Part shown: piece after piece, positions 53,757 through 61,974 of the stretch | How positions within the stretch are numbered: the stretch's first letter is position 1 | How the letters are laid out: each line of letters opens with the position of its first letter | From: Streptomyces sp. YS415 | GTDB taxonomy: Bacteria; Actinomycetota; Actinomycetes; Streptomycetales; Streptomycetaceae | Length of the DNA stretch: 64,000 bases | Direction: 5' to 3' | Assembly (NCBI RefSeq): GCF_023544665.1 | Contig: NZ_JAMJFL010000008.1 | Span: forward strand, 124,001 to 188,000 | Notes under the pieces: generated by a model | What the model saw: the letters and a program-made list of their open reading frames with translations, nothing else | The model's database searches: none | What the model was told of the DNA's origin: nothing | Made by a program: the position numbers and the translations under genes

Positions 53757-55010
53757 ATGAATCGGCGTCACACCCCCCTCATGGACAGTTCCCTGGCCCT
53801 CCTCGCCAAGGGTTACTCCTATCTCCCGGACCGCCGCCGCCGCGACTCCGGCCCCGTGGTGCGCGCCCGCCTCATGGGACAGCACGCCGTCGCCCTGCAA
53901 GGGCCCGAGGCGGTGCGGTTCTTCTACGACGAGCGGCACGTGGAGCGCCGGACGGCGCTGCCCGGTCCGGTGCTGAGCACGCTGTTCGGCCATGGAGCCG
54001 TGCACACCCTGGACGGGCCGGCCCACCGGGTGCGCAAGGGGATGTTCCTGTCCCTGCTCACCGGCCGGGAGGCCGTCGGTGAGCTGGTCGGATGCGTCGC
54101 CGCGGCCTGGGACGAGGCCGTCACCTCCTGGTCCGGGCGCCCGTCGGTGGTCCTGTTCGACGAGGCGAGCCGCGTGCTCACCCGGGGCGTCTGCCGCTGG
54201 GCGGGCGTCCCGCTGGAGGACGCCGACGCGGTGGCCCGGGACCTGGTCGCCATGGTCGACGGCTTCGCCTCGCTCGGGCCGCGCCACTGGCGGGCCCGCC
54301 AGGCGCGCGACCGCGAGGAAGCACGGCTGGCCCGCCTGGTCGAGGACGTACGGGCCGGTGCCGCCACCGCGCCGGCCGGGTCGGCGCTGGACACGGTCGT
54401 CCGCCACCGGGACGCCGACGGCCGGCCCCTCGACCCCCGCACCGCCGCCGTCGAACTGCTCAATGTCATCCGTCCGACCGTCGCGGTGTGCTGGTTCGTC
54501 GCGTATGCCGGTCACGCGCTGCACCACCGGCCCGAGATCAGGGAACAGCTGGCCGAGGGCGACCCGGCGTACGCCGTGGCGTTCGCCCACGAGCTGCGGC
54601 GCTTCTACCCCTTCGCCCCCTTCCTCGGCGGCCGGGCCGTCACCGACCTGGAGTGGCAGGGCGAGCCGATCCCGTCCGGCGCGCTGGTCCTGCTGGACCT
54701 GTACGGGCAGAACCACGATCCCGCCCTGTGGGGAGACCCGTACACCTTCGATCCGCGGCGCTTCCTGGAGCGGCCGCCCGGGCGCGACGAACTCGTCCCG
54801 CAGGGCGGGGGCGACCGCGCCACCGGGCATCGCTGCCCCGGCGAGGACGTCACCGTCGCCCTGCTGCAGGCCCTCGGGCCGCGGCTGGCCCGGCTGGAGT
54901 ACGAGGTGCCCGAGCAGGACCTGCGGATCCCGCTGAACCGCATCCCCGCCCGGGTGCGCAGCGGGCTGGTCATGGCGGGCGTCCGGGTGCCCGTGCCGGT
55001 GGCGGGCTGA
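53757..55010 (+). CDS. CYP152-family cytochrome P450 (fatty acid peroxygenase type)
   Basis: A 417-residue P450. The heme cysteine is Cys360 in QGGGDRATGHRCPGEDVTV, a form of the heme loop specific to CYP152. In the I-helix, where ordinary P450s have an acid-alcohol pair, it reads IRPTVAVCWFVAYAGHAL: Arg239-Pro240 correspond to the Arg-Pro that anchors the fatty-acid carboxylate in P450 BS-beta. Such enzymes use H2O2 to hydroxylate or decarboxylate fatty acids and need no redox partner, and none is encoded nearby. ATG 53757 is chosen; ATG 53781 is possible. Confidence 0.87.
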   Translation: MNRRHTPLMDSSLALLAKGYSYLPDRRRRDSGPVVRARLMGQHAVALQGPEAVRFFYDERHVERRTALPGPVLSTLFGHGAVHTLDGPAHRVRKGMFLSLLTGREAVGELVGCVAAAWDEAVTSWSGRPSVVLFDEASRVLTRGVCRWAGVPLEDADAVARDLVAMVDGFASLGPRHWRARQARDREEARLARLVEDVRAGAATAPAGSALDTVVRHRDADGRPLDPRTAAVELLNVIRPTVAVCWFVAYAGHALHHRPEIREQLAEGDPAYAVAFAHELRRFYPFAPFLGGRAVTDLEWQGEPIPSGALVLLDLYGQNHDPALWGDPYTFDPRRFLERPPGRDELVPQGGGDRATGHRCPGEDVTVALLQALGPRLARLEYEVPEQDLRIPLNRIPARVRSGLVMAGVRVPVPVAG

Positions 55011-55030
55011 CGCCGGTCTGGCCGCCGAGC

Positions 55031-55063
55031 CGTCCGCCCCAGGGGCTTCCCCTGGGGCGGACG
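55031..55063. terminator. Terminator hairpin between the P450 and short-chain dehydrogenase genes
   Basis: A perfect 15-bp inverted repeat (55031-55045 and 55049-55063) with a CTT loop, 21 bp after the P450 stop. The next gene converges, so it may serve both. Confidence 0.75.
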
Positions 55064-55123
55064 CGTGTCAGGCTCGGGCAACGCGTGCGTACGGGCGCTT
55101 CAGGCGTACGCGCGTGACGCGGT

Positions 55124-56110
55124 TCAGGCGTGCGAGGGGCCGCGGACCAGGCGGCGCCCCGCGGTCACGGCCGCTCCGGCCAGCGCGGCGGTGACGGCCG
55201 TCCTGCGCATCGCCGTCCGCCGCCGCCCGTGCCAGCCGCCGTGCACGGCTCCCGGGCCGGGCGCCGGCACGTGCAGCGCTCCCTGGGTGGCCGGGGCCTC
55301 CTCGCGGGACAGATGGCTCTTGTCCGTCTGCCGTGCCATGGCCCGTTCCGCGAGTCCCGGGGCCAGCCGGGCCTGGCGCACCAGGGCGCGGCCCGCCGGT
55401 CCCACGACGACTTCGCGACGGGGATGGCCGACGAGGGCGACGACCGCCCGGGCGACCCGCTCGGGCGAGTAGACGGGCGGCATGGCGACCACCTTGCGCC
55501 CGGTGTAGTTGGCCGCCTGCTCGAAGTGCGGGGTGTCGATGGTCGCGGGCAGCACGGTGCACACCTGTATGCCCTTGACGCCTTCGACCCGCAGCTGCTG
55601 CCGCAGGCTCGTGCCGAGCCCCCGTACGGCGTGCTTGGACATGCTGTACGGATGGCTGTACGGCTGGGCGACGGCCCCCACGATGGACGAGATGTTGATC
55701 AGGGTGCCGGTTCCCTGCTCGCGCATCACCGGCAGGGCCGCCCGGGCCCCGTACACACAGCCCATCACATTGACGTCCAGGACCTTGCGGAAGTCCTCCA
55801 GCGGGACGTCCTCGAATCGGCCGAAGGCGTTGACGGCCGCGTTGTTGACCCAGACGTCGATCCGGCCGAACTCCAGCACCGCGCGCCGCGCCAGCGCCTC
55901 CACGGCCCCGGCGTCCGTCACGTCGGTCGGCACCACCAGCGCCCGCGCCCCGCGATGCTTCCGGCACTTTTCGGCGGTGGCCTCCAGGGCCTCCTCGCGG
56001 CGCGCGGCCAGCACCACGGCGCACCCCTTGCGGGCGAACGCCTCCGCCGTGGCCCGTCCGATCCCGCTGGACGCCCCGGTCACCACCACCACGTGATCGC
56101 GCAGTCCCAT
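55124..56110 (-). CDS. Short-chain dehydrogenase/reductase (membrane-associated type)
   Basis: A 328-residue classical SDR: TGASSGIGRA (11-20), WVNNAAVNAFG, catalytic Ser in INISSIVGAVAQPYSHPYSMSKHA with YSMSK as the Tyr/Lys motif. The C-terminal ~80 residues extend beyond the usual 250 and end in a hydrophobic/basic tail (TAALAGAAVTAGRRLV), suggesting membrane contact. GGGAGG precedes the ATG. Substrate unknown. Confidence 0.88.
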   Translation of the reverse strand: MGLRDHVVVVTGASSGIGRATAEAFARKGCAVVLAARREEALEATAEKCRKHRGARALVVPTDVTDAGAVEALARRAVLEFGRIDVWVNNAAVNAFGRFEDVPLEDFRKVLDVNVMGCVYGARAALPVMREQGTGTLINISSIVGAVAQPYSHPYSMSKHAVRGLGTSLRQQLRVEGVKGIQVCTVLPATIDTPHFEQAANYTGRKVVAMPPVYSPERVARAVVALVGHPRREVVVGPAGRALVRQARLAPGLAERAMARQTDKSHLSREEAPATQGALHVPAPGPGAVHGGWHGRRRTAMRRTAVTAALAGAAVTAGRRLVRGPSHA

Positions 56111-56225
56111 GCCGTTACCTCCCTCGTTCGGCCCGGGGCGGACACCTGCCGTCCGCCTCCGCCGCGGGCCGGGTACCCGCGCCGCCCGGTCCGACCCGGC
56201 CCGCCTCCGCCGTCACTCTGCTGCG

Positions 56226-56251
56226 GAATGAGCACATCCGGTGCGGGGTAC
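56226..56251 (+). promoter_or_regulatory. Possible SigB-type (stress) promoter
   Basis: GAATG (56226-56230), 15 bases, GGGTAC (56246-56251), which fits the loose Streptomyces SigB-like pattern GNNTN-N14-16-GGGTAY. It lies 85 bp upstream of the small acidic protein gene. Weak evidence. Confidence 0.3.
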
Positions 56252-56335
56252 TCGGCGAGCCCCGCGCACCGGCGCGGCGGGCTGCCGCACGGCATCCCGG
56301 AACCGAAACGGCTTTTGTCACGAGGGAGGCGCCCG

Positions 56336-56485
56336 ATGAGTGAGCAGACCCCGTCCCAGGCGGAGGGTGACCGGCAGCCGGACACCGCCGACGACGAACG
56401 CCCCGAGACGCCCCGGACGACGCCGTCCCAGGCGGAGGGCGAGGCCCCGGAGGACACGGACGACACGGGCACGAGCGAGCAGTAG
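56336..56485 (+). CDS. Small acidic repeat protein
   Basis: A 49-residue, very acidic protein made of two similar halves, TPSQAEGDRQPDTADD and TPSQAEGEAPEDTDD. GGGAGG lies 6 bases before the ATG, which supports real translation. It has no hydrophobic core and is probably disordered. Family unknown. Confidence 0.55.
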   Translation: MSEQTPSQAEGDRQPDTADDERPETPRTTPSQAEGEAPEDTDDTGTSEQ

Positions 56486-56502
56486 GACCACGGCAGGCCG
56501 TC

Positions 56503-56811
56503 ATGGGACGCAGCAAGCAGTACGCCGTCGCCGCGTCGGGGCAGTGGACCGACGAGGAGGAGGGGCGGCGCCGACTGCCCGCCGGGGAGGTCCACGCCTG
56601 GGAGCCGGGACGCAACGAGACGGTCTGCGGGCTGTCTCTGGCTCGCTCCTGGCTGACGCGCTTCCCGCACGTCGGCTGGCCGGACACGCTCCCCGAGTCC
56701 GGGGGCGCGGCGGACCGGGTGCAGCGGGTGTGCCCGCGCTGCGCCTCGGTGGCCGGACGCCGGGGCGCCGACGCCCGGCCCCGGTGGCAGCGCACCCGTC
56801 CCCGTCCGTGA
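56503..56811 (+). CDS. Small hypothetical protein with a possible zinc site
   Basis: A 102-residue basic protein with a cysteine at TVCGLSLARSW and CPRC near residues 77-80. Tryptophan-rich segments (SGQWTDEEEG, VHAWEPG) recur. It starts at ATG 17 bp after the small acidic protein and may be co-transcribed. No family recognised. Confidence 0.55.
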   Translation: MGRSKQYAVAASGQWTDEEEGRRRLPAGEVHAWEPGRNETVCGLSLARSWLTRFPHVGWPDTLPESGGAADRVQRVCPRCASVAGRRGADARPRWQRTRPRP

Positions 56812-56835
56812 CCGCCGGCGCCCCGCACCGGTAGC

Positions 56836-56854
56836 GCTTCCGCCTGACGGAAGC
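56836..56854. terminator. Terminator-like hairpin before the oxygenase operon
   Basis: GCTTCCG, loop CCTGA, CGGAAGC: seven perfect pairs, 24 bp after the small-protein stop. Confidence 0.45.
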
Positions 56855-56944
56855 CGCCTTGCCCCGCCACCCTGAGCCGCACGACCCTGGTTCCCACCAC
56901 GGCACGCGGGGCGACGGCGCCCCGCTCTCAGGGACGGGAATGCC

Positions 56945-58015
56945 ATGCCACACACCACCGCCTTCGCCAGGAACCAGTGGTACGTCACCGCCTACAGCCA
57001 TGAGGTCGGGCGGGAGTTGCTCGGCCGGACGGTCCTCGGGGAGACGCTCGTTCTCTACCGCAGCGAGCAGGACGGCACCCCCGTCGTGCTGCACGACCGA
57101 TGTGTGCACCGCAGGTACCCGCTGTCGGAGGCGCCGACGCGGCTCGACGGGGACCGGATCGTCTGCGGGTACCACGGGTTCACCTACGACACGACCGGGG
57201 CCTGCGTGTACGTGCCGGGGCAGAAGCGCGTGCCGCGCACCGCCCGCGTCGCCTCCTACCCCGTGATCGAGCAGGACTCGCTGGTGTGGGTGTGGATCGG
57301 CGACCCGGCGCTCGCCGATCCGCAGGCGGTGCCGCGCGCCGCGCACCTCGACGCGCCCGGCTGGACCACCGTCCGCGGCATGGAACCCATCGACTGCGAC
57401 TACGGCCTCCTGGTCGACAACCTCCTCGACCTCTCCCACGAGACCTATCTGCACGGCGGTTACATCGGCACTCCCGAGGTGGCCGAGACGCCGATCACCA
57501 CGGAGGTCGACGAGGGCGCGGGGATCGTCCGGGTGAGCCGGCACATGGACGACGCCGAATGCCCGCCGTTCTACGCCGAGTCGACCGGCATCAGCGGCCG
57601 CATCATGCGCCGGCAGGACATCGAGTACCACGCGCCCTGTCTCTACCTCCTGCACAGCAGGGTCGCTCCGGTCGGCGTGCTGCCCGTGGCCGACGGCAGC
57701 GACCCGGGCGGCTTCCACACCGAGATCACGTACGCCATCACCCCCTCCGCCGAGGGCAGGGTGTACGACTTCTGGGCCGTTTCGCGCGACTGGGCCACGG
57801 ACGACGCCGGGGTCACCGAGTTCCTGCGGAGCAACAACCACACGGTGGTCATGCAGGACGTCACCGCGCTCAACCTGCTCCAGCGCTCGCTCCGCACCGA
57901 ACCCGACGGCTACCAGGAACTCAGCATCAACATCGACACCGGCGGTCTGGCCGCCCGCCGCATCCTCGCCCGGCTGGCCGAGGAGGGCGACAAGCCCGTG
58001 GAGAAGGTGCTGTGA
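56945..58015 (+). CDS. vanA: Rieske aromatic-ring demethylase/oxygenase alpha subunit (VanA-like)
   Basis: A 356-residue oxygenase. The Rieske [2Fe-2S] ligands are CVH (53-55) and CGYH (74-77). The mononuclear iron site is VDNLLDLSHETYLHGG with His165 and His170. The N-terminus NQWYVTAYSHEVG is typical of vanillate O-demethylase oxygenases, which convert vanillate to protocatechuate and formaldehyde. Protocatechuate is the substrate of the pca operon 15 kb away, which fits, but related enzymes demethylate other methoxy-aromatics or dicamba, so the substrate is not certain. The stop overlaps the next small gene by GTGA. Confidence 0.85.
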   Translation: MPHTTAFARNQWYVTAYSHEVGRELLGRTVLGETLVLYRSEQDGTPVVLHDRCVHRRYPLSEAPTRLDGDRIVCGYHGFTYDTTGACVYVPGQKRVPRTARVASYPVIEQDSLVWVWIGDPALADPQAVPRAAHLDAPGWTTVRGMEPIDCDYGLLVDNLLDLSHETYLHGGYIGTPEVAETPITTEVDEGAGIVRVSRHMDDAECPPFYAESTGISGRIMRRQDIEYHAPCLYLLHSRVAPVGVLPVADGSDPGGFHTEITYAITPSAEGRVYDFWAVSRDWATDDAGVTEFLRSNNHTVVMQDVTALNLLQRSLRTEPDGYQELSINIDTGGLAARRILARLAEEGDKPVEKVL

Positions 58016-58167
58016 CCGCTCCGACCGGCGAGGTCTACCGGATCGACTGGCTGCCGGGCACCGACGTGTCGCGCGGCACCTGTCACTGCGGCGCCCAGCA
58101 CACCGCCGAGGACCCCGTCGAGATGTGGGAGTGGATGCTCGGCCACCCCGAGGGACACGCTTCATGA
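58012..58167 (+). CDS. 51-residue Cys-containing protein between the oxygenase and reductase
   Basis: A small gene starting at GTG in the GTGA overlap with vanA and ending in an ATGA overlap with the reductase. The protein has a TCHCGAQH segment near residues 23-30 and an aromatic, acidic C-terminus (EDPVEMWEWMLGHPEGH). Both overlaps and the fixed frame argue for a real, coupled gene. It could bind metal or assist iron-sulfur assembly or complex formation; this is inference. No family recognised. Confidence 0.65.
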   Translation: MTAPTGEVYRIDWLPGTDVSRGTCHCGAQHTAEDPVEMWEWMLGHPEGHAS

Positions 58168-59087
58168 CCGAACTCGTCGTCCGCAAGAAGGAGTTGCTCG
58201 CGGAAGGGGTGCTCGGACTCACCTTCGCCCACCCCCTCGGCCGGCCGCTCCCCGCGTGGGAGCCCGGGGCCCACGTCGATCTGCTCCTCGGTCCCGGCAT
58301 GGAGCGGCAGTACTCCCTGTGCGGCGACCCCGCCGACCGCGCCGCCTGGCGGATCGCCGTGCTGCGGGAGCCGGACGGGAGGGGCGGATCGGCCTGCGTG
58401 CACGAGCGGTTGCGGCCCGGCGACACCGTCCGGGTGCGCGGGCCGCGCCAGAACTTCGCCCTCCGCCCGGCCGCCCGCTACCGCTTCGTCGCGGGTGGCA
58501 TCGGGATCACCCCGATCCTCCCCATGCTCACCGCGGCCGACGCGGCGGGCGCCGAGTGGACGCTCCTGTACGGCGGCCGCACCCGCGCCTCCATGGCCTT
58601 CACCGAGGAACTACGGCGCTACGGCGACCGCGTGACGCTCGCCCCTCAGGACGAGACCGGACTGCTGGACCTGGGCGGTGCCCTCGACGGCCTCCCCGAC
58701 GGCACCCTCGTCTACTGCTGCGGCCCGGGCCCCCTCCTGGACGCGGTGCAGGAACGGTGCCCGGCCGGAGTCCTCCACGTCGAGCGGTTCCGCCCGAAGG
58801 AGCAACCGGCCGCAGAGGACGCCGAGTTCGACGTCGTCCTCGCCCGGAGCGGCCGGACCGTCACCGTCCCGCCCGGGGTCTCCGTGCTGGACTCGGTGCG
58901 CGCCGCCGGGGTCGAGGTGCTGTACTCCTGCACCGAGGGCACCTGCGGAACCTGCGAGACGGATGTCGTCGAGGGCACCCCCGACCACCGGGACTCGGTG
59001 CTGAGCGACGCCGAGCGCGCGGCCGGGGAGACCATGCTCATCTGCGTGTCCCGGTGCCGGGGGATGCGGCTCGTGCTGGACCTGTGA
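58164..59087 (+). CDS. vanB: Oxygenase reductase (VanB-like, FMN and [2Fe-2S])
   Basis: A 307-residue electron-transfer protein of the phthalate dioxygenase reductase type. A flavin-binding domain opens it (WEPGAHVDLLLG, RQYSLCGDP), an NAD-binding domain follows (FVAGGIGITPILPML, LVYCCGPGPLLDAV), and a plant-type ferredoxin closes it (VLYSCTEGTCGTCETDV, then a cysteine in MLICVSRC). It passes electrons from NADH to the VanA-like oxygenase. The start is fixed by ATGA overlap with the 51-residue gene. Confidence 0.9.
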   Translation: MTELVVRKKELLAEGVLGLTFAHPLGRPLPAWEPGAHVDLLLGPGMERQYSLCGDPADRAAWRIAVLREPDGRGGSACVHERLRPGDTVRVRGPRQNFALRPAARYRFVAGGIGITPILPMLTAADAAGAEWTLLYGGRTRASMAFTEELRRYGDRVTLAPQDETGLLDLGGALDGLPDGTLVYCCGPGPLLDAVQERCPAGVLHVERFRPKEQPAAEDAEFDVVLARSGRTVTVPPGVSVLDSVRAAGVEVLYSCTEGTCGTCETDVVEGTPDHRDSVLSDAERAAGETMLICVSRCRGMRLVLDL

Positions 59088-59251
59088 TCAGCAGTGCGTG
59101 GGCGGGCTGCTCGCGCCGGCCGGCGGCGAAGTGCTGCTGGGAGGCGGAAGGTGACCGGCCCCCTGCCGGCATGGCGTTCGTGTTCCAGGAGTAAGAGGAG
59201 TTCGACGTTCAAACGGGGCGTGCCGGTCAGCAGGTCGGACGTGCCTCCGCC

Positions 59252-59950
59252 TCACTGAGCGGGACGCGCCGCCTCCCGCGCGGCCCACAGTCCGCGCACA
59301 TGGCCGAGGTGCCGGGTCATGACCTGCCGCACGGCGTGCTCGTCCCGGGCCAGCAGGGCGTCGAGGAGTTCCAGGTGCTCCTCCGCGGAGGCCAGCAGAC
59401 GGCCCGCCTTCACCAGCGCGGTGAGCCCGTAGAGACGGGAGCGGGAGCGCAGGTCCCCGACGACCTCGACGAGGTGGGCGTTGCCGGCCAGGGCGAGCAG
59501 GCCGAGATGGAAGCGGGTGTCGGCCTCGACGTACGCGATCAGGTCACCGGCGGCCGCCGCCTGCACGATCTCCCGGGCCGCCGGGCGCAGCGCCTCCAGC
59601 GAGACCGGGTCGGCGGTCCTGGCCAGCTCGACCACCGTGGGGATCTCGATGAGCGCGCGGATGTGCGTGTACTCGTCGAGCTGCCGGTCGGAGACCGCGG
59701 TGACCCGGAAGCCCTTGTTGGGGACGGTGTCCACCAGGCCCTCCTTGGCGAGGTCCAGCATCGCCTCGCGCACCGGCGTCGCCGAGACGCCGAAGCGGGC
59801 GGCCAGGGTCGGCGCCGAGTACACCTCGCCGGGCAGCAGCTCACCGGCGATCAGCGCGGCCCGCAGGGCGTCCGCGACCCCCTCGCGGTAGCTGCGCTTC
59901 TTGCCGCCCAGCGTGGGCAGGGAGGGGGCGCCGACGGGCTGGGCGGCCAT
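59252..59950 (-). CDS. GntR family regulator (FadR/FCD subgroup) of hydroxyproline catabolism
   Basis: A 232-residue regulator: winged helix VADALRAALIAGELLPGEVYSAPTLAARFGVSATPVREAMLDLAKEGLV, then an all-helical FCD ligand domain with the metal-binding histidine pattern (FHLGLLALAGN). ATG 59950 is chosen because AGGAG lies 8 bases upstream; the frame runs on to a GTG at 59986. It is the last minus-strand gene after the hydroxyproline genes. A GTGACATT box just upstream recurs before the aldolase-like gene, suggesting it regulates both. Confidence 0.88.
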   Translation of the reverse strand: MAAQPVGAPSLPTLGGKKRSYREGVADALRAALIAGELLPGEVYSAPTLAARFGVSATPVREAMLDLAKEGLVDTVPNKGFRVTAVSDRQLDEYTHIRALIEIPTVVELARTADPVSLEALRPAAREIVQAAAAGDLIAYVEADTRFHLGLLALAGNAHLVEVVGDLRSRSRLYGLTALVKAGRLLASAEEHLELLDALLARDEHAVRQVMTRHLGHVRGLWAAREAARPAQ

Positions 59951-59968
59951 AGAGCTGTCTCCTAGGAA

Positions 59969-59979
59969 TGCAATGTCAC
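59969..59979. promoter_or_regulatory. GTGACATTGCA box upstream of the GntR gene
   Basis: Read on the minus strand, GTGACATTGCA. A ten-of-eleven match, GTGACATTTCA, lies at 61934-61944 upstream of the aldolase-like gene. Candidate GntR operator. Confidence 0.4.
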
Positions 59980-60007
59980 GCGTCACCGGCCATTATCCCT
60001 GCCCGGT

Positions 60008-61009
60008 CTACAGCACGAACCCGGCCGGGAACGGGTCGCTCGGGTCGAGGAGATACTGGGCGGTTCCGGTGATCCAGGCGCGGCCGGTGAAGCTCGGCAG
60101 GACGGCGGGGCGCCCCGCGACCTCGGTGGTGCCGAGGAGCCGGCCGGTGAACGTCGTGCCGATGAAGGACTCGTTGACGAACTCGGTGTGCAGCGGGAGT
60201 TCGCCGCGGGCGTGCAACTGCGCCATGCGGGCGCTGGTGCCGGTGCCGCAGGGCGAGCGGTCGAACCAGCCGGGGTGGATCACCATCGCGTGCCGCGAGT
60301 GCCGGGCGGTGGCGTCCGGCGCGTACAGGTGGACGTGGTGGCAGCCGCGGATGGAGGGGTCCTCGGGGTGGACGGGCTCCGCCTCGGCGTTGATCGCCTC
60401 CATGAGGGACAGGCCCGCCCGCAGGATGTCGTCCTTGCGGGTGCGGTCGAAGGGCAGCCCGAACTCCGTCAGCGGGAGGATGGCGTAGAAGTTGCCGCCG
60501 TAGGCCAGGTCGTATGTCACCGTGCGTCCGTCGGGGAGTGTGATCCTGCGGTCGAGGGCGACGGAGAAGGACGGCACGTTCCGCAGGGTGACCGCCTTCG
60601 CGGCCCCGCCCTCCACCGCGACCTCGGCGACGACCGGGCCCGCCGGGGTGTCGAGCCGGATGGTGGTGACCGGCTCGACGACCTCGACCATGCCGGTCTC
60701 CACCAGGACGGTCGCCACGCCGATCGTGCCGTGCCCGCACATCGGCAGGTAGCCGGAGACCTCGATGTAGAGGACGCCCCAGTCGCAGTCCGGGCGGGTG
60801 GGCGGCTGGAGGATCGCGCCGCTCATCGCCGAGTGGCCGCGCGGCTCGTTCATCAGGAGCCGCTTGATGTGGTCGCGGTGCTCGCGGAAGTACAGCCGCC
60901 GCTCGTTCATGGTGGCGCCCGGGACGGTGCCGATGCCGCCGGTGACGACCCGGGTGGGCATGCCCTCGGTGTGCGAGTCGACGGCGTGCAGGACGAGTTC
61001 GCTGCGCAT
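60008..61009 (-). CDS. 4-hydroxyproline 2-epimerase (proline racemase family)
   Basis: A 333-residue enzyme with two catalytic cysteines: Cys91 in YLPMCGHGTIGVAT and Cys254 in RSPCGTGTSARMAQL. The Cys-Cys pair distinguishes racemases/epimerases from the Thr-containing dehydratases of the same family. Together with its neighbours it would convert trans-4-hydroxy-L-proline to cis-4-hydroxy-D-proline, the first step of hydroxyproline use. It starts 5 bp after the aldolase-like gene. Confidence 0.9.
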   Translation of the reverse strand: MRSELVLHAVDSHTEGMPTRVVTGGIGTVPGATMNERRLYFREHRDHIKRLLMNEPRGHSAMSGAILQPPTRPDCDWGVLYIEVSGYLPMCGHGTIGVATVLVETGMVEVVEPVTTIRLDTPAGPVVAEVAVEGGAAKAVTLRNVPSFSVALDRRITLPDGRTVTYDLAYGGNFYAILPLTEFGLPFDRTRKDDILRAGLSLMEAINAEAEPVHPEDPSIRGCHHVHLYAPDATARHSRHAMVIHPGWFDRSPCGTGTSARMAQLHARGELPLHTEFVNESFIGTTFTGRLLGTTEVAGRPAVLPSFTGRAWITGTAQYLLDPSDPFPAGFVL

Positions 61010-61014
61010 GATCC

Positions 61015-61911
61015 CTAGTCCCGTCCGGCCGCGAGGGCCTTTTCCGTGGCCGCGCGGACGACGGCCTCCTGCTCGGGCAGCAACGGCACGCGCGGCGGGC
61101 GCACGGGACCGCCGTACCTCCCGGCGACGTCCATGGACAACTTGATGGCCTGCACGAACTCCACCCGAGAGTCCCAGCGCAGCAGCGGGTGCAGCTGCGC
61201 GTACAGCTCCTTCGCGGTGTCCAGGTCCCCCGCGACGGCCGCGCGGTACAACCGCACCGTCGCCGCGGGCAGCGCGTTCGGGTAGCCCGCCACCCAGCCC
61301 TTGGCGCCGGCCAGCGCCAGTTCAAGCAGGACGTCGTCGGCGCCGATCAACAGGTCAAGGTCCGGGGCGAGTTCGGCGATGCGGTAGGCGCGGCGGACAT
61401 CACCGGAGAACTCCTTGACCGCGTGGATGTGACCCTCGGCGTGCAGGTGGGCCAGCAGCTCCGGCACCAGGTCGACCTTGGTGTCGATGGGGTTGTTGTA
61501 CGCGACCACCGGCAGGCCCGCCTTCGCGACCTCGGCGTAGTGCGCCCGCACCGACCGCTCGTCGGCGCGGTAGGCGTTCGGCGGCAGCAGCATCACGGAC
61601 GCGCACCCGGCGTCCCGGGCCTGCTCGGCCCAGCGGCGGGCCTCGGCCGAGCCGTACGCGGCGACGCCCGGCATGACCCGCTCGCCGCCGACGGCGGCCA
61701 CGGCGGTCTCGACGACCCGGGCACGCTCCTCGGGGGTGAGGACCTGGTACTCGCCGAGCGAGCCGTTCGGCACGACGCCGTCGCAGCCGTTCGCCACCAG
61801 CCAGGCGCAGTGCTCGGCGTAGCGGCCGTGGTCGACGGAGAGGTCGTCGCGGAGCGGGAGGGCGGTGGCGACGAGGACTCCGTGCCAGGGGCGGTGGTCG
61901 GTGGTGGTCAT
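61015..61911 (-). CDS. DapA-family deaminase (pyrroline-4-hydroxy-2-carboxylate deaminase)
   Basis: A 298-residue class I aldolase fold. The Schiff-base lysine is Lys166 in HIHAVKEFSG, and the catalytic tyrosine is Tyr138 in PVVAYNNPID. Among DapA-like enzymes, one beside an epimerase and a hydroxyproline dehydrogenase is most likely the deaminase giving alpha-ketoglutarate semialdehyde. Dihydrodipicolinate synthase itself would not fit this context. GAGGGAAGG precedes the ATG. Confidence 0.87.
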   Translation of the reverse strand: MTTTDHRPWHGVLVATALPLRDDLSVDHGRYAEHCAWLVANGCDGVVPNGSLGEYQVLTPEERARVVETAVAAVGGERVMPGVAAYGSAEARRWAEQARDAGCASVMLLPPNAYRADERSVRAHYAEVAKAGLPVVAYNNPIDTKVDLVPELLAHLHAEGHIHAVKEFSGDVRRAYRIAELAPDLDLLIGADDVLLELALAGAKGWVAGYPNALPAATVRLYRAAVAGDLDTAKELYAQLHPLLRWDSRVEFVQAIKLSMDVAGRYGGPVRPPRVPLLPEQEAVVRAATEKALAAGRD

Positions 61912-61933
61912 ACGGGCCTTCCCTCGGTGAAGT

Positions 61934-61944
61934 GTGACATTTCA
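61934..61944. promoter_or_regulatory. GTGACATTTCA box upstream of the DapA-family gene
   Basis: Lies 23 bp upstream of the start codon and resembles the box before the GntR gene (59969-59979). The surrounding GTGAA...TTCAC (61927-61945) forms a partial palindrome. Confidence 0.4.
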
Positions 61945-61946
61945 CT

Positions 61947-61967
61947 GTCCTGCGTCCTGCGTCCTGC
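61947..61967. repeat. Three tandem copies of GTCCTGC
   Basis: A 7-bp unit repeated three times without interruption, just after the GTGACATTTCA box and before the dehydrogenase stop codon. No role is evident. Confidence 0.55.
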
Positions 61968-61974
61968 GGGGTGA

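Noticed and set aside
51747..54830. 1027-residue minus-strand frame spanning the phospholipase and P450 genes
   Set aside because: It crosses two real genes on opposite strands and an intergenic region and has no conserved motif.
57100..58167. 355-residue frame within the VanA-like gene
   Set aside because: Only its last 52 codons (GTG 58012 onward) make sense, as the separate 51-residue coupled gene; the rest is a shadow.
59172..59195. Seven-residue ORF MAFVFQE after the VanB-like gene, as a possible peptide precursor
   Set aside because: No ribosome-binding site and no modification or export genes nearby.
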